Source: Bactericera cockerelli
Taxonomy: Eukaryota > Arthropoda > Insecta > Hemiptera > Triozidae
Direction: 5' to 3'
Length of the DNA: 64,000 bases
Assembly: GCA_024516035.1 (NCBI GenBank)
Contig: CM044956.1
Location: 5,516,222 to 5,580,221 of the forward strand
In this document: positions 1-12,104 of the stretch, piece after piece
Layout: every line of letters begins with the position of its first letter
Numbering within the stretch: position 1 is the first letter of the stretch
Notes under the pieces: generated by a model
Seen by the model: only the letters and a program-made list of their open reading frames with translations
Told to the model about the DNA's origin: nothing
The model's database searches: none
Position numbers and translations under genes: made by a program

Positions 1-79
1 AAATCAAAATTTGAGCATTAACCTTGCCAGGTTGTTACCTTTCCCTAAAGAGTGTTATTATTATTATAACACTGTATCG
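1..79 (+). mobile_element. tRNA-derived SINE family C, 3' end cut by the window edge
   Basis: Contains GAGCATTAACCTTGCC and CCTAAAGAGTGTTATTATTA, the family C 3' end. Confidence 0.75.
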
Positions 80-900
80 ATGAAAGAAACTTATTTCAAC
101 GTAATCCTCGCCTCAAACTTCTCACAGACATACGTGGTTTTGTAAGACGAAGATTTTGGGGTTAACTTCCAGCAAAGTCACACAAATATTATGCTATGAC
201 GTTGTACTTCCATCTCCATGTCTCCCAAGTTTAATTTCAACTCTGCTTTCCATATTTGCAGACACTCAGGTAAATATTTCTCTTTGTAAAAGCTGAAAGT
301 TTGCGTTTAATCTGATAGAAGGGTTGGGTCGAAGAGATTGCTTTAGTTAGGACATATGTATGTATTTATCCATTTTTTTTACATTTTATGGTTTATTACA
401 ATTTTTTATAATAATTATTTAATAGAAAAATAATTATTTAATTATGGCAATCTCTTCCACCCAACCTTGGGTTGTTTGAAACGGGAGTTTACCTCGATTA
501 ACACTGTTTCAGAAGGAATCAGTTCAAATCTTGTCAAAATTCAGATAACATTCAATTGCCTAGCAAATTTTCAACAACAAAAAAGCACAATTTGTTATAA
601 CTAATGATTATTTTTTTTTCAGAAAGTTTTTTCGTCCGCATCTCGGTATGCGCCAGAGTTGAAATAATTTATGTCTTTTTTTTACTATTATTATTTTTTT
701 AGTGCCCGCGTATTGAAAGCGAAATATTCAATAAAAACAATGGAGCATTTTACCCCTTCCAGTGAAGAAGAGAGAAAAATCCTATTGTTCCACGATTTTT
801 TTCAGTCTTTTTTTAGTCCTATTGTGTAAAACATTCTTTTCTTCTTGTCCTCTTCTGTATACCTGTTTTTGTTCACCTCAATTTCCTTCCCTCCTTTTAT
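80..900. other. AT-rich, apart from repeat H heads nothing recognised
   Basis: No ORF of note, no tRNA-like boxes. Confidence 0.5.
320..468. repeat. Inverted pair of repeat H heads
   Basis: GGTTGGGTCGAAGAGATTGC (322) and GCAATCTCTTCCACCCAACC (448) face each other across AT-rich DNA. Confidence 0.75.
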
Positions 901-1205
901 TCCCATTATATCTACCTCCTATACAGGGTGATTAAAAAAAAATACTTTTATTATTTAATACTTTATTGGCCAATTACATAATTATTAAGTACTGGACACA
1001 CGAGACATGAAATAGAAAGAACTGGTATTGAACCAAAAAGGGAGGTTTTTTTTTCAACACAAATTTTTCCATGATTCTCCAATTGAGTTCAATCCCCAAA
1101 CGGGCACGGGGGACACTGAAAGGCAAAAGCGACCCCAAAGACCCAGGGTACAATCGTAGATCGCAAATATTCTATGGACTCCGTAATAGAATATTACAAG
1201 CTGAA

Positions 1206-1320
1206 CTTGACGGACTTGTAACTCAGAGGTCAATGGTTCAAGTCCCGGTTTCAGCGTAGATTTAGTAAAACGAGTTCGAGTAGTTGTGATATCACGAAAA
1301 TGATTAACAAAAATATGATG
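1206..1320 (+). mobile_element. tRNA-derived SINE family B, 5' truncated
   Basis: Contains GACGGACTTGTAAC, B box GGTTCAAGTCC and body GTTGTGATATCACGAAAATG. Confidence 0.8.
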
Positions 1321-1337
1321 TGATTATTGAGAAAAAA

Positions 1338-1630
1338 ACGTACGAATAGCTCAGTGGTTAAGCACTCGCTTGCCATGCGGAAGGTTCCGGGTTCGATCCC
1401 CCGTGCCGACAAAAATTTGTATTCTTAATTTGGTTACAATTGTTTGTAAGGGATACCTTCCGGTGAGCTCGTGTTCACCCAGCACCTAATTTTGAAGTAT
1501 TGTGTCACTTCTCGCCCATCAGAGGGGAGGCATACCACGGGATGGGTAGGCTACAACACAGACCACAAGCGTCCACAGTAGCTCTTGTTTCATGGCTACG
1601 AAATAAAAACGGCTGTGAAACACTCATCTC
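1338..1630 (+). mobile_element. tRNA-derived SINE family A
   Basis: The head has a pol III A box TAGCTCAGTGGTTAAG and B box GGTTCGATCCC. The body contains GATACCTTCCGGTG, CTTCTCGCCCATCAG and a fixed 3' end GGCTGTGAAACACTCAT. Confidence 0.88.
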
Positions 1631-1962
1631 TTAGAAAAAGAAAAAAAAAATGATAACTTAACTCTTTTGAATCACCTTGTACTTTTCTCCCATATTCTAT
1701 CTCTCTCCTAAGTCTACTGCTCATTGTTCTGGGTGGCTATTCAACGCAAACCCTCAGGTATCAGCGCTTTCGGGTTCCTGTGTGAGATCAGAGGATGAAA
1801 CTGAATGAAAGGCTAAAAAAGCCTATGCGTGGTAGCCTCTTCCACAAAACTACTTGTGTTGTGAGAACTTTTTCTAAACATTTTTCCATTGAAAACGCTG
1901 CTGAAGATGCTCTCAAGAGGTTCTTGATGCACTTGAAAGAAGAAATGTTAACAAAGAAGAGG

Positions 1963-2013
1963 CTGGGTGGAAGAGATTGTCATGGGCAAAATCCCCGCCC
2001 TTTAGTTGGGACA
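1963..2013 (+). repeat. Repeat H head fragment
   Basis: GGGTGGAAGAGATTG and CCCGCCCTTTAGTTGGGAC. Confidence 0.7.
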
Positions 2014-2022
2014 CCTGTAAGT

Positions 2023-2168
2023 ATAAGTTATCATGTTTGTCTTTATCACCTTCGTGATGTCACAACTACTCAAACTCACTTTACTTAAACTACGCTGAAA
2101 CCGGGACTTGAACCACCGACTCCAGGTTACAACCCGTTGCCTTATCGATCAAACTACTGAGGGCGGTC
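2023..2168 (-). mobile_element. tRNA-derived SINE family B
   Basis: Minus-strand head CAGTAGTTTGATCGATAAGG and B box; ends in the TATGATAACTT-type tail. Confidence 0.85.
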
Positions 2169-2479
2169 ACCTGCATGTAAGTATATATTTTTTCTATGAT
2201 GTTGCTTCGATTTTTCTTGGTTATATTGTTCTGTTATAGAGAAATAGAAAGCGAGGGGTTAAAGGTGGTAAAAAAAAAGAAAAAGAGGTGATCTCATCTT
2301 GATATCATTCTCAAAATGTGTTTTCATATGATTTATTTTTAAGCTACTTTTACTCATTCTTTTGAGTAGGCGTTCTTTCTTTTGTAACCACAAAGTGGTG
2401 TTTTTGGGGGATAGATAGAGTATACGTACTCTCTGTAGGAAATGCCACCCCTGTGTGAAAGCTGGATACACACTGCAAT

Positions 2480-3085
2480 TCGTGTGCTGTAATTAGCGAA
2501 ATTTCGAAATAAAGCAGTAAATTCCTCCACTAATGAACAAAGCATGAGAATATTTAATTTGATGTTTTTTAAACTCGTTTTTACTTTATTTTTAGAACTG
2601 TTTTTTTATGACTAATATTGGAAAATGCGGGTAATCAAGTCTGGTGTGTCGCAGGAATTATTTATGTTATTCTGTTGTGCATGTTACCTTTGTGAAGAAC
2701 GAGAATTTGGGGATAAAATTTTAAAAAATTGTGATTTTTTTACTTCATATTGTAAAGCACACAACAATTAAACATATGAGGTACCATTATGTCTACATAA
2801 ATATATCATTCATACAATTGATAATACAACATTCGATATTATTTTAAATACACATAAGTAGGTAATTACTCGTATGTTGATGATCAATTGAAGACACATT
2901 TTTTTATGCCACTTCAAAATATTTCAACTCAATGGGTCACTTGGCAAATAGAATAATTAATAAATAGGGAATGACTCATTCCTATGGTAAATATACCAGG
3001 AAAAGGCATTTCCGCAAACTAAACATTGAAAAACAAACGCGAAAGACCTTTAAAAGCCTTTTGATGTTATCGAATCGGAAAAAGT
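2480..3085. other. AT-rich, nothing recognised
   Basis: At 3085-3120 there is a trace of a 5S-SINE body (GACCATGCAGTTGAAACGAC). Confidence 0.45.
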
Positions 3086-3141
3086 CTTGATATGACCATG
3101 CAGTTGAAACGACGTTAAACCTAAATTAAAAAAAAACGCCT

Positions 3142-3166
3142 TGACCACTGAGCTACCGGGACATCT
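3142..3166 (-). mobile_element. tRNA-derived SINE family D, A-box fragment
   Basis: Only GACCACTGAGCTACCGGGAC is present. Confidence 0.5.
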
Positions 3167-3421
3167 CTTAATACTGACCTCCTCTTTTGGAATCACATGA
3201 GATCGAATAACACTGACTGACACATTGCTTCATAAACAAAACTTCCCATTCAAAATGAGAAGCAAAATTCTGCGAAAGGTTCAAAAATGTGTCGATGGGA
3301 TTCCGCCTTAACACATCGTGTGCCAAACTCAAAAATGATGTCTATCCCCAGGCTCACAATACAAAGGATTTTCTTTCAATATTACTTCTATGCATGATAG
3401 ATGAAAACCAAGCATACCAAT

Positions 3422-3637
3422 GTGCACTGGTAGTCAAGTGGTTAACGAGCTAGTCTGGTAATCCAGGTAGCGTAGGAATCCGTTGGTTCGAATCCCACCC
3501 AGTGCACAATTTTTCCCTCATTAATTTGATTTTGTGACCACATAATAATAAGACTCTGTGGGTTAGGCGGTAGAAAATGCTTTTGAGCATAACCTCGCCT
3601 GGTAGTTACCTTCCACTAAATAGTATTATTATTATTA
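3422..3637 (+). mobile_element. tRNA-derived SINE family C
   Basis: Head GTGCACTGGTAGTCAAGTGG, B box GGTTCGAATCCC, body AGACTCTGTGGGTTAGG, and a (TTA)n end. Confidence 0.88.
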
Positions 3638-3639
3638 TG

Positions 3640-4230
3640 ATCATACCAGGATTATCCTCAAAGGTCACTCATCAAACTCTCTATGTAGAATTCACTTGAA
3701 AGTGAAATCTAATGTCGCTCAATATGAGAGACGCAGCCTCCCAGAATACTATGCTCTCTCTGAATATGAGCTGCATGGCACCCAATGTGTTAACGCCTGC
3801 AACACAAAGGTCTGGTGTGAAGTGGGCCTATCTCTCGTTGAGATGATACAGTGATACAGTGTCTCAATTTTATTCCCTCAATGGCACTTCACATTACCTC
3901 TGAAGAAGTGAAGAGGAAAGACACATCTGAAGAATGGAGGGCACTTCAGCGTACTGAAGTGAAGACACTGAAGAGTTTGAAGACCCTTTTCTTTCTGAGA
4001 TAGGTACTTTTAAAATATACTCTCTAAACTCTTGGAGGGTCCTTAAAGCTAATGAAGTGGACACGTGTTGTTGCTGTTGTTGTTGTAGCCAGCTTTGCTA
4101 CAGCTGGACGGGAGAATGATGGTCTCTAGACTCTCCAGCCAAATTTACTGCAAAGGTGGCTCGTCCTGAACCAAATATTTCTATGTGCGATCAACCATCG
4201 CATCGTTTCATTATTCAACACACTATAGTA
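3640..4230. other. Unique-looking non-coding stretch
   Basis: Moderate GC with several GAAGTGAAGA-like words between 3905 and 3985. No frame or boxes. Confidence 0.4.
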
Positions 4231-4433
4231 ATAATAATAATATCGCCTTAAAATACTGCCCGATTAAGACTTTAAGTCTCATTATTCCAGCAGTAAGCCC
4301 CAGACGTATTATTATGTGGTAAAATCCCAAATGGGAGGAAAAACTTGTCATGTCCCGGCTGGGTTTCGAACCCGCGACCTCTAGTACCTCTGGATTCACA
4401 GTGTGTCGCCTTTACCACTGACCTACCGGGACA
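4231..4433 (-). mobile_element. tRNA-derived SINE family D
   Basis: Minus-strand head TCCCGGTAGGTCAGTGG-like with B box GGTTTCGAACCC on the plus strand; body with (TAA)n end. Confidence 0.85.
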
Positions 4434-4544
4434 GACCTGTAATATTATAACATAAGAGTCAGATAATAAGCGGCACAGCTGACTCAAGGTCACCTGACAA
4501 TGTCCACTTTGATTGAATCTAATCCTGTTTCATAATTAGAAAGA

Positions 4545-4790
4545 GCGCGCGATTAGCTCAGTGGTTAAGCAATCGCTTGCCATGTGGAAGGTCCCGGGTT
4601 CGATCCCCGTGCCGACAAAAATTTGTCGGCAAAGTGACACAACACTTTCCAATTCGGAAGTATTATGCCAATTCTCGCCCATCAGAGGGAAGGCATACTA
4701 CTGGATGGGTAGGCTACAACACAGACCACAAACGTCTACAGTAGCTCTTCTTTCATGGCTACGAAATAAAAACGATTGTGAAAAACTCAT
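4545..4790 (+). mobile_element. tRNA-derived SINE family A, internally deleted
   Basis: Intact head and 3' end; about 50 bp of the central body are missing. The tRNA-like head is not a functional tRNA. Confidence 0.88.
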
Positions 4791-5110
4791 ATTTAAAATA
4801 AAAATAAATAATAATTTATCCCTTAGATGGTGTCGCCTGGAACTGATAAGGTAAAGTCCTATCTTCTGAAGAGTTAACTAAATATGCGGTGACTTTTCAT
4901 TCGACTTTACATTATAAATTTTCCCTCTAATACGCAATAAATTACTCGCATAATCTCGCCTGACACATTGAAAGCTTAGACATGTTTATTATTATTTGAC
5001 AGGAACCAAAGTGTATTTTCATAACAATATAGTTGTATTATACTTTTATGATGATACCTAAGTAAATAATATTACACTAGAATCCCGCTTACTCAAAATT
5101 CAAGGGACAG

Positions 5111-5401
5111 AGCGCGCGATTAGCTCAGTGGTTAAGTACTCGCTTGCCATGCGGAAGGTCCCGGGTTCGTTCCCCCCTGCCAACAAAAATTTGTAATCTT
5201 AATTTGGTTACAATTGTTTGTAAGGGATACCTTCCGGTGCGCTCGTGTTGACCCAGCACCTAAATGGGAAGTATTGTGTCGCTTCTCGCCCATCAGAGAG
5301 AAGGCATGCTACGGGATGGGTAGGCTGCAACACAGACCACAAGCGTCTACAGTAGCTTTTGTTCCATGGCTACGAAATAAAAACGGCTGTGAAACACTCA
5401 T
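5111..5401 (+). mobile_element. tRNA-derived SINE family A
   Basis: Full-length copy with the GCGCGATTAGCTCAGTGG head and CACTCA end. Confidence 0.9.
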
Positions 5402-5654
5402 GGACTGATCCGGAATGCCAGCATCTCGAGGTCTTTCAATTGTTACCCTCTGAACTTCTGCGACAGTACTTGTTTTTTTTTTTAAATGCATGCATATACA
5501 CGCAATAATACTATTGCATTTACGTGTATGATATAGGTACATGAATGAACGAACACCGAAGAACACAGGGACAGAAATCTAGTCGTAGTGTATTTCCAGT
5601 GCCGCATGTTATGTACGTGCCCGGAATAGAATTCCAGGAACGGTTGGGGATTTT

Positions 5655-6520
5655 TTTCACATTTCCTCTGTTTCGGGGGGGGGGGGCGCAGTAGGGGTGT
5701 CAAAGAGATTTTGAGGGAGGGGAGAGGGAATGAGGAGTGGGGAGAGAAGAAGGAAGGGAAGATACTGAGTGGAGGGAGTAGGGTTGTCAGAGAGTCTGAG
5801 AGGGAGGGTGGAAGGAATAAGGGGTGGGGAGAGAAGGAGAAGTGGGGAGGTAGGACGGTAAGAAGAAGGGGGGAAGATACTGAGAGGGGGCAAAGAAGGA
5901 GGAGGGGGAGATACTGAGTGGAGGGAGTAGGGGTGTCAGAGAGACTGAGAGGGGAAGAGGAAGAAGGAAGAGGAGGGGAAAAATGGAAGGAAAGAGAGAG
6001 AGAGAGAGAGAAAGTTCGGGATGGGGGGAGAGAGAAGTAGAAGGAAGGAGAGAAGGAGGAGGGGGGGAGTGAGATGGAGGAGAGAAGGAGGGGTGAGTTA
6101 TAGAAGGAGAGAGGGGAAGATTGGGAGGGGAAGAAAGAGATCAAAGGCATATAATAAAAAGGAGGGAGGGAGGAGAGGAAAAAGAAAGAGGGGCGAGTGA
6201 TGGAAAGGGAGAGAGAGAGAGAGAGGAAGGAAGATCGGTACTGGGAAAGAGAGAAGTAGGAAGGAGGAGGAGGGGGAGAGAGAGTGAGAGGGGGGAGAGA
6301 AGGAGGAAGGGAGAGAAAAAGAAGGGGGGGGGGGAGGGGGGAGCGAGTAATGGAAGGAGAGAGGGAAGCGAAGATTGGGAGGTGGAGAGATGACTGGGTC
6401 AAAGGCAGAGAAGAGAAAAAGAAGGGAGGGGTGAATCAAAGAAGCAGGAGAAAGGGGAAGAAGAGGGGGATTGAGTTGTGTGTCACAGGAAGAAAAGCGG
6501 AAGAGTATGTTAGAGGGCTA
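5655..6520. repeat. Long polypurine tract (GA-rich on plus)
   Basis: About 860 bp almost free of pyrimidines apart from scattered T and C, with (GA)n and G runs. Open frames on either strand here are compositional and not genes. Confidence 0.9.
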
Positions 6521-6644
6521 ACAGAAGGTAGGATATGTACATATATAATTTGTATAAAGGTATTGTACCCTTAATAAATGTACCCGTATACCGGGCATTA
6601 TTATTATTATTAGGAGTGGGTCAGTCATCCGAAGAGGAGAGGTT

Positions 6645-6920
6645 TTTTTTTTTTTTTTTTTTTTTTTTTCAAGTGGGGTTTAACGTCGCTTTCAACTGCC
6701 ATGGTCATATCACGACGGGGGTTTTACCCTCCATTCGCAGGAAACTCACAAACCTGCTACTCACATTGACCTCACCCAGCCTGAGTGGGGCCGGGAAAAG
6801 CCAGCGTCACGAGAATTAGAATTTGAATGGTCACCCATCGAAGTCTTAACCTCGCTGGATGTCGCTTAACTTCGGTGTTCTGAAGGGAACCGGTGTATTC
6901 AACATGCCATCGACGCTGGC
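6645..6920 (-). mobile_element. 5S rRNA-derived SINE (family F), full length
   Basis: Minus-strand copy with a poly-A tail (T run at its left) and an 11-bp duplication GAGGAGAGGTT at 6634-6644 and 6921-6931. The head resembles 5S rRNA, including CCGAAGTTAAGCGACATCCA and a GATGGGTGACCA box. Confidence 0.92.
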
Positions 6921-7094
6921 GAGGAGAGGTTAGTGGGCCCAAAGCACAAGAATAATGAGAGTCAAAAGTGGAGGTGTAAGAATGTGTATTCTTATAGTGA
7001 TAGTGAGGATAGGAAAATCTTCTAAAGACACCCTGCTACCTTACTCCCTGTGGTGTGGGATTTTTACCACTAGCAACCAATCCTCAGAAGACGT

Positions 7095-7485
7095 AGTTAG
7101 AAGTAGGAGTGGTGATAGAAGTTAGAAGTGGACCAGTCAGTGGAGCACAAGGAAGATTAGGGCATTGGGTCAAAAGCAGAGAAGTGTGTCAGAGGGGTAG
7201 TGGGAGGTTGGTGTATGTCAGAGGAGGGGGAAATATATTTTGAAGGGGAATGGGTCAATGGAAGAGGGGAGTGGGTCAGAAGAGAAGGGGGAGGAGAGAT
7301 GAGGAGTAAAAGAGGAGAGGGAGAAATAGGTGAAATAGGAAGGAGAGGGTAAGGAGGAAAAGAAAACGAGGAAGGAATGGGGAAGGAAGGAGAAGAGAGG
7401 GAAGTGATGAAGAAGAAAGTGGAGGGAAAAAAGTAAATAAAAATAGGAAGAGGTAGGAGGTTGAGGGGGGGGGGGGGGGTATTGG
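7095..7485. repeat. Second purine-rich tract
   Basis: GGA/GAA-rich, ending in a long G run near 7467. It probably continues the tract before it, split by the 5S-SINE at 6645-6920. Confidence 0.8.
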
Positions 7486-7723
7486 TGCAATATGAGAACG
7501 TAGGTACTTAATACGAGAAATATAGGTGAGGCCTTTGCAAACTCAATAAAAAAAATGTGAGAAAAATCTCGTCCATCGGATTTCCACTATTTCCCAGTCG
7601 GCACAGTGCCAATATGTGACGTGTGGTCTTCTCATTAATATTGATGATGATTGGTGTATAAATTGAAAAAGTTGTTTCGTTTTCAACCAACTGGCCCGAG
7701 TTTCCTGATCGTTAAGGTTTTTT

Positions 7724-7819
7724 AACGACTCATGGCCGAATTATGAAACAAGATTAACGACTCATGGCCGAATTTTGAAACAAGATTAACGACTCATGAC
7801 CGAATTATGAAACAAGATT
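7724..7819. repeat. 32-bp tandem repeat, 3 copies
   Basis: Units start AACGACTCATGGCCGAATTA; three head-to-tail copies with two substitutions. Confidence 0.92.
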
Positions 7820-8059
7820 AGTTTATTTAGTATGTATAAGTGGACACTAGAAGCTGACTCATACGGTGTGTGACAACATTAGCTGACTATAGTGCGCTGT
7901 AATTGGTATAAATTCTCACTAGAGGGCGTGTTTAAGGGGTATATTACTATTATTTTAATCTCTATGGGGAGGACAAAGTTCAATATTTACTGTCTAAAAT
8001 TAAGAAAAATAAATAAATGATAAAATAGTATAAAAAATAAATAAATAAATTAAGAAGAA

Positions 8060-8126
8060 AATACTGCCAATGTCCTAACTAAAGGGTGGGATTTTTGCCT
8101 GTGGCAATCTCTTCCACCCAACCTTG
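8060..8126 (-). repeat. Repeat H head fragment
   Basis: Minus-strand match, CTCTTCCACCCAACCTTG on plus. Confidence 0.7.
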
Positions 8127-8369
8127 CATAGGGTCCACTGTCTAATAGTTAGATTATTTTTGTTTCATGATTTGGCCCTAAGAACTTTGATGTCGCCGGA
8201 GCAGGTCGATGGTTCGAGTGCCGAGCATGGTGAATTTTACTCAGGCTGGTTTGAGTATGAATAAAAACTACTTTTTTGAAATCACTAGATTCTAATTGGT
8301 CCTCATTTTCGAAAAAAACGACCAAAATCAATACTCACTGTCTCACTAAAGGATTACTCTTATCATCAT

Positions 8370-8525
8370 CATAGGGTGTCGTCATCCTGAACCATTTTAA
8401 CCAGACAGTGGAGGAATGACTCAGCACTTCTACCACTGTCTTTACACGGAGGCTAATAATTACCAAGGGCCCCCAGAACCAAGCCAATGCTGGTCTACTC
8501 CCTGTTTATAGTCCCCAGCCCCCAT
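8370..8525. repeat. Dispersed repeat J
   Basis: Shares CAGACAGTGGAGGAATGACT, CACTTCTACCACTGTCTTTA and CTGTTTATAGTCCCC with 38735-38906. Short inverted piece at 41207-41282. Class unknown. Confidence 0.75.
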
Positions 8526-8744
8526 TCGAGTTATATAAAAACTATTTTATGTACAGAACTTTATATGAAAGCATGTACTTAGAACTAAAATTACCTCTGT
8601 AGTTCTGTATTGTAGTAAATTATATCAACCCACACAGAAGACAACAAAAGAATAATCCATTATTGTTTAGCCTTTTATTTTTATGAACTTTTCAAATAAA
8701 GTAAATGGACCATTGTGCGCTAAAACTGGTAAGGCACGAAGGAC

Positions 8745-8990
8745 TGAGAAAGAGAGAAGGGGAGAGAGGGTAGAGAGAGAGTGGAGAAAGAGGAAAAAAG
8801 GGAGAGAGAGAAAAATGGAGAGAGAGAGAGGGAGAGAGAGTAGAGAGAGTGAGTGAAAAAAGAGAGAGAGGCAGGGGGAGAGGGAAAGGGATGGAAAGAT
8901 ATATAGAGAGAGAAACAGCGATAAGAAGAGAGGGAGGGAAAGAATAAGAAAAAAAGAGAAAGAGAGGGAGGCAGAGAGAGATAATGAAAT
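8745..8990. repeat. (GA)n-rich low-complexity tract
   Basis: GAGAGA words with AAA and GGG interruptions. Confidence 0.9.
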
Positions 8991-9337
8991 AATAGAATAG
9001 AAGGGACGAAGTAAAAAAATGTATGGTTTTTTCTAGTTTCTTTTATTTTCTCTTGGAAAAAAGTAATTAAAAACTATAAGAGGAAAAGTGCGAGCTAAGT
9101 TGTTTTCCGTCTGTCTTCCTGTCTTGTGCTTTCCCGTATTGAATGCTTTAAATAAATGAATATTCAACAGAATGAGAGAAGAAAAGAGGGAAGAAAGGGA
9201 GGAAGAAAAGAGGGGGAAAAGGGGAAGTGAGGACCAGGGGAAAAAAATGGTGTGAACTTCACACAACTTTCTATGACTCTCTCAAAAAAAAACAAAAAGT
9301 AAGCCACCGGTGGCGACACTGATCTTTACGAGTTTTT

Positions 9338-9600
9338 ATTTTTACTTTCCTTATCCTATAATAAGAAAAGTAATGGAATCACCCAAAAAAATTCAGTGGC
9401 AAAACATGTTTTAGTATCCCCAGAGCCTAAATCCAAAATTTCAGCCATTGGTCCGTGTGTCTGTCGGTCTGTCTGTAAACAAAATATCTCAAGAACGTCA
9501 TTAGCTAGAGACTTAAAATTCGGTAGAGGTCATAAATATGTACAGGACACGGCACGAAACTTTTGTAAAAAATCAGTGCCGACAATGGAGGCCTTTTGAC
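9338..9600. repeat. Dispersed repeat with TTTACTTTCCTTATC end and CTGTCGGTCTGTCTG block
   Basis: Related sequences with reversed or partial structure lie at 10735-10945, 13640-13745 and 36243-36320. Probably one MITE-like family; class unknown. Confidence 0.5.
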
Positions 9601-9974
9601 CGCCATTTGGCGGCGTTTGGTCGTTCTGGCTAAACGATAAGAGATATGATTTTTTTTGCTCCGATTTGATTTTTTTTCATATTTAGATATTGCTAACCGT
9701 TTAGCCAGTGCCATCACCTAATCCGCCAAGAGGGTCAATTTCGACATTGGTGACACAACGGCAAGAGTTAGTGAAATTTAAATACTTAAGAGCTTAAAAC
9801 TGAATCATTATGTAATATTAAACACACTGCCGCGCTGTTTCTTTGTTTGTTTAGGGCGTTCTTCGCCGAAGTGTTAGATTATTATCATTATAGGGTGAGA
9901 AAAAAAATTAATCCAAAATTGCGGTAAGACACAAGAATGACTGAATCTTTGTATTTAGGCTCTGAAGATCCGTA

Positions 9975-10100
9975 GTGCAGTGGTAGTCAAGTGGTTAAGG
10001 CGCTAGTCTGTCCATGTAGCGTAGGAATCCGTTGGTTCGAATCCCGTTGGTTGTGACCACATAATAATAAGACTCTGAGGGTTAGGTGGTTCATGCGGTT
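9975..10100 (+). mobile_element. tRNA-derived SINE family C, 3' truncated
   Basis: Head and first part of the body. Confidence 0.8.
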
Positions 10101-10136
10101 ACGTTCCTCTACATCTAAAGAGTTATCCTTTGGAAC

Positions 10137-10222
10137 TGAAAGAGTATTATTATCTGAAAGAGTATTATTATTATTATTAACTGAAAGAGTTATTATTATC
10201 CTTTGGAACTGAAAGAGTATAA
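10137..10222. repeat. Short imperfect tandem repeat
   Basis: CTGAAAGAGTATTATTATC-like units with interspersed (TTA)n. Confidence 0.7.
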
Positions 10223-10391
10223 TAAAAAATTGTGCAATTACATTACTATTCTTTCCATAGAATAAGGGAAGTAAATATAAAAGGGACAAAAAAGAGAGAA
10301 ACAATAGCAAACAAGTTTAACTCTATGGCCTGAGAAAACTATTAAGTAAATTCATTTCTTCTCCATCCATTCTTGTATTCTACTCTTCTCG

Positions 10392-10395
<4 letters not shown>

Positions 10396-10465
<70 letters not shown>
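10396..10465. repeat. (CT)n microsatellite
   Basis: About 34 uninterrupted CT units followed by a CT-rich tract to about 10615. Confidence 0.95.
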
Positions 10466-10467
<2 letters not shown>

Positions 10468-10734
10468 TCTCTCTCTTCTCCTCTTCTCTTTTTTCCTTCA
10501 CTTCCTTCCTTGTCTTCTCCATTTCATTTCATTTCCCCCTCTCTTTTTTATTTTCTCTTTTCTTCTCCTTTTTCTTTCATTTCCCTCTTTCTTTCTTTCT
10601 CCTCTCCTTCTTCTCTATTTTAGAAGCGGCCCTTGCGGCCTTTTTGTGGTCCTGCCGGTTAGGAGTGCGGCCGATTTAAAACAGAAGTTTTGTGGTCCAT
10701 GTGGTATAAGAAATTAACTTCCATATCTAGTTTC

Positions 10735-10945
10735 AAGCCTCTAGCTCTTACCATTCACAAGATATAATGCTGACGGACAGACGAACGGACGCACGGACCA
10801 ATGGCTAAAAGCAAGTTTTTTGTATCCCAAAATTATGATTTGACCAGAAATGTGAAATTTGGGTAGGTGAAATTTTATTATCCTATAATGAGTACATTTT
10901 TTCCCTTTTTACTTTCTTTATATTATAATGAAGAAGGAAAAAATG
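10735..10945. repeat. Member of the same dispersed family
   Basis: GACGGACAGACGAACGGACG, then ACCAATGGCTAAAA, CTATAATGAGTACATTTTTT and an inverted end near 10935. Confidence 0.45.
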
Positions 10946-12104
10946 TACGTTCACAAATGCAAATGCACTAGGTAAATCACGAATGCGCTTGGGTACGTAT
11001 ATAAAATTATACATACATTCTTTAATCAAATTTGGGTGTGTTGTTCACGAGATATAAACGTATAATTAAAAAGTTAGAGGTCAATCGCATGGTATCTATT
11101 TCCAAGAACCGCTAGTACGAAGTTGATTAATTTAAAATGGAAGAGAGAAACAATTAAAATTTATTATATTAACGGACTGCTACAAAATTGTATTTGCCTT
11201 TCGGACACTGAAAAAAATTTTAGGTTCGTTTTTACTAAACAGTTTTGTAAAGGATTTTTAATCAAAAATTTCGTTAAAATAACAAGAAATTGATTAATCC
11301 CACTAATAGTCATTTGAGATTTTACTTGGGCGTTCGTAAGAATAATCAATCAATTCTTGTAAATCGTCTGATTGTAAAACCAACTAACGTGTTAATTACC
11401 GTAATCAGAACAGTAGTTATGCTTACCAAGTTCTGTTTTGCTGGATCTATTACCAATATATTGGTAAGATTTACAAAAAGTTTGGTTAAATCTAATAAAA
11501 TTATTCTGTTAAAAATACCACCTGATTAGTACATGTCTGATAATTAACAAACAAAAATCGTTACTCTTACCAGATTTATATATGATAAAATACACAAAAC
11601 AGTATTCGTTGGTTTAACAAGATTTTATCTAAAATTACAAAACATGTTTGTTAAATGAACCATACGGTTTCATATTTCTGACAGACTTGTTTAGCTAAGT
11701 TTACTAAACTTTTTTGTAAAACTCGGTCGTTATGAAAATCATTTGTAGTCCCAACGAAAGTTTTGTTAATCACCCCTAGTCAATGACGGTTACAAGACTC
11801 TTTGATTAGATTTACTAAACAGAATTGTAGATTGAACAAAATTCTTGCTAAAACACGTGTGTCGAGAGACGAGAGAGACAAAAGATCTACAACAATTAAT
11901 AGATATCGAAATCAATTTCAGATTCAGTTGTTTTATGTTGATTGATGGTCCTGTGATTATTACGTCATATCTTTTTAAAATAGTATAGTTGTTTTTTTTT
12001 TTCAAAATCAAATTGATTTATTTATTTAAATATTAACGTCCACTGGAGAACGTTAATTTCTAAATACACAGTTAATTTTAATATTTACACAGTTAATATT
12101 ATAA

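Larger units (their letters stand above)
924..1679. mobile_element. CAGGGT-family element interrupted by SINEs
   Basis: Begins CAGGGTGATT after TA and ends AATCACCTTG before TA, one mismatch from an inverted repeat. The interior contains a family B and a family A SINE, so it has been invaded at least twice. Confidence 0.6.

Noticed and set aside
1338..1410. tRNA gene candidates at many SINE heads (here and at 4545, 5111, 42093, 48329)
   Set aside because: A and B boxes are present, but acceptor and anticodon stems do not pair properly and the same body sequence follows each, so they are SINE heads.
5482..6402. 306-codon Ser/Pro/Leu-rich frame on the minus strand
   Set aside because: It is the translation of a pyrimidine-rich low-complexity tract; all six frames there are open for the same reason.
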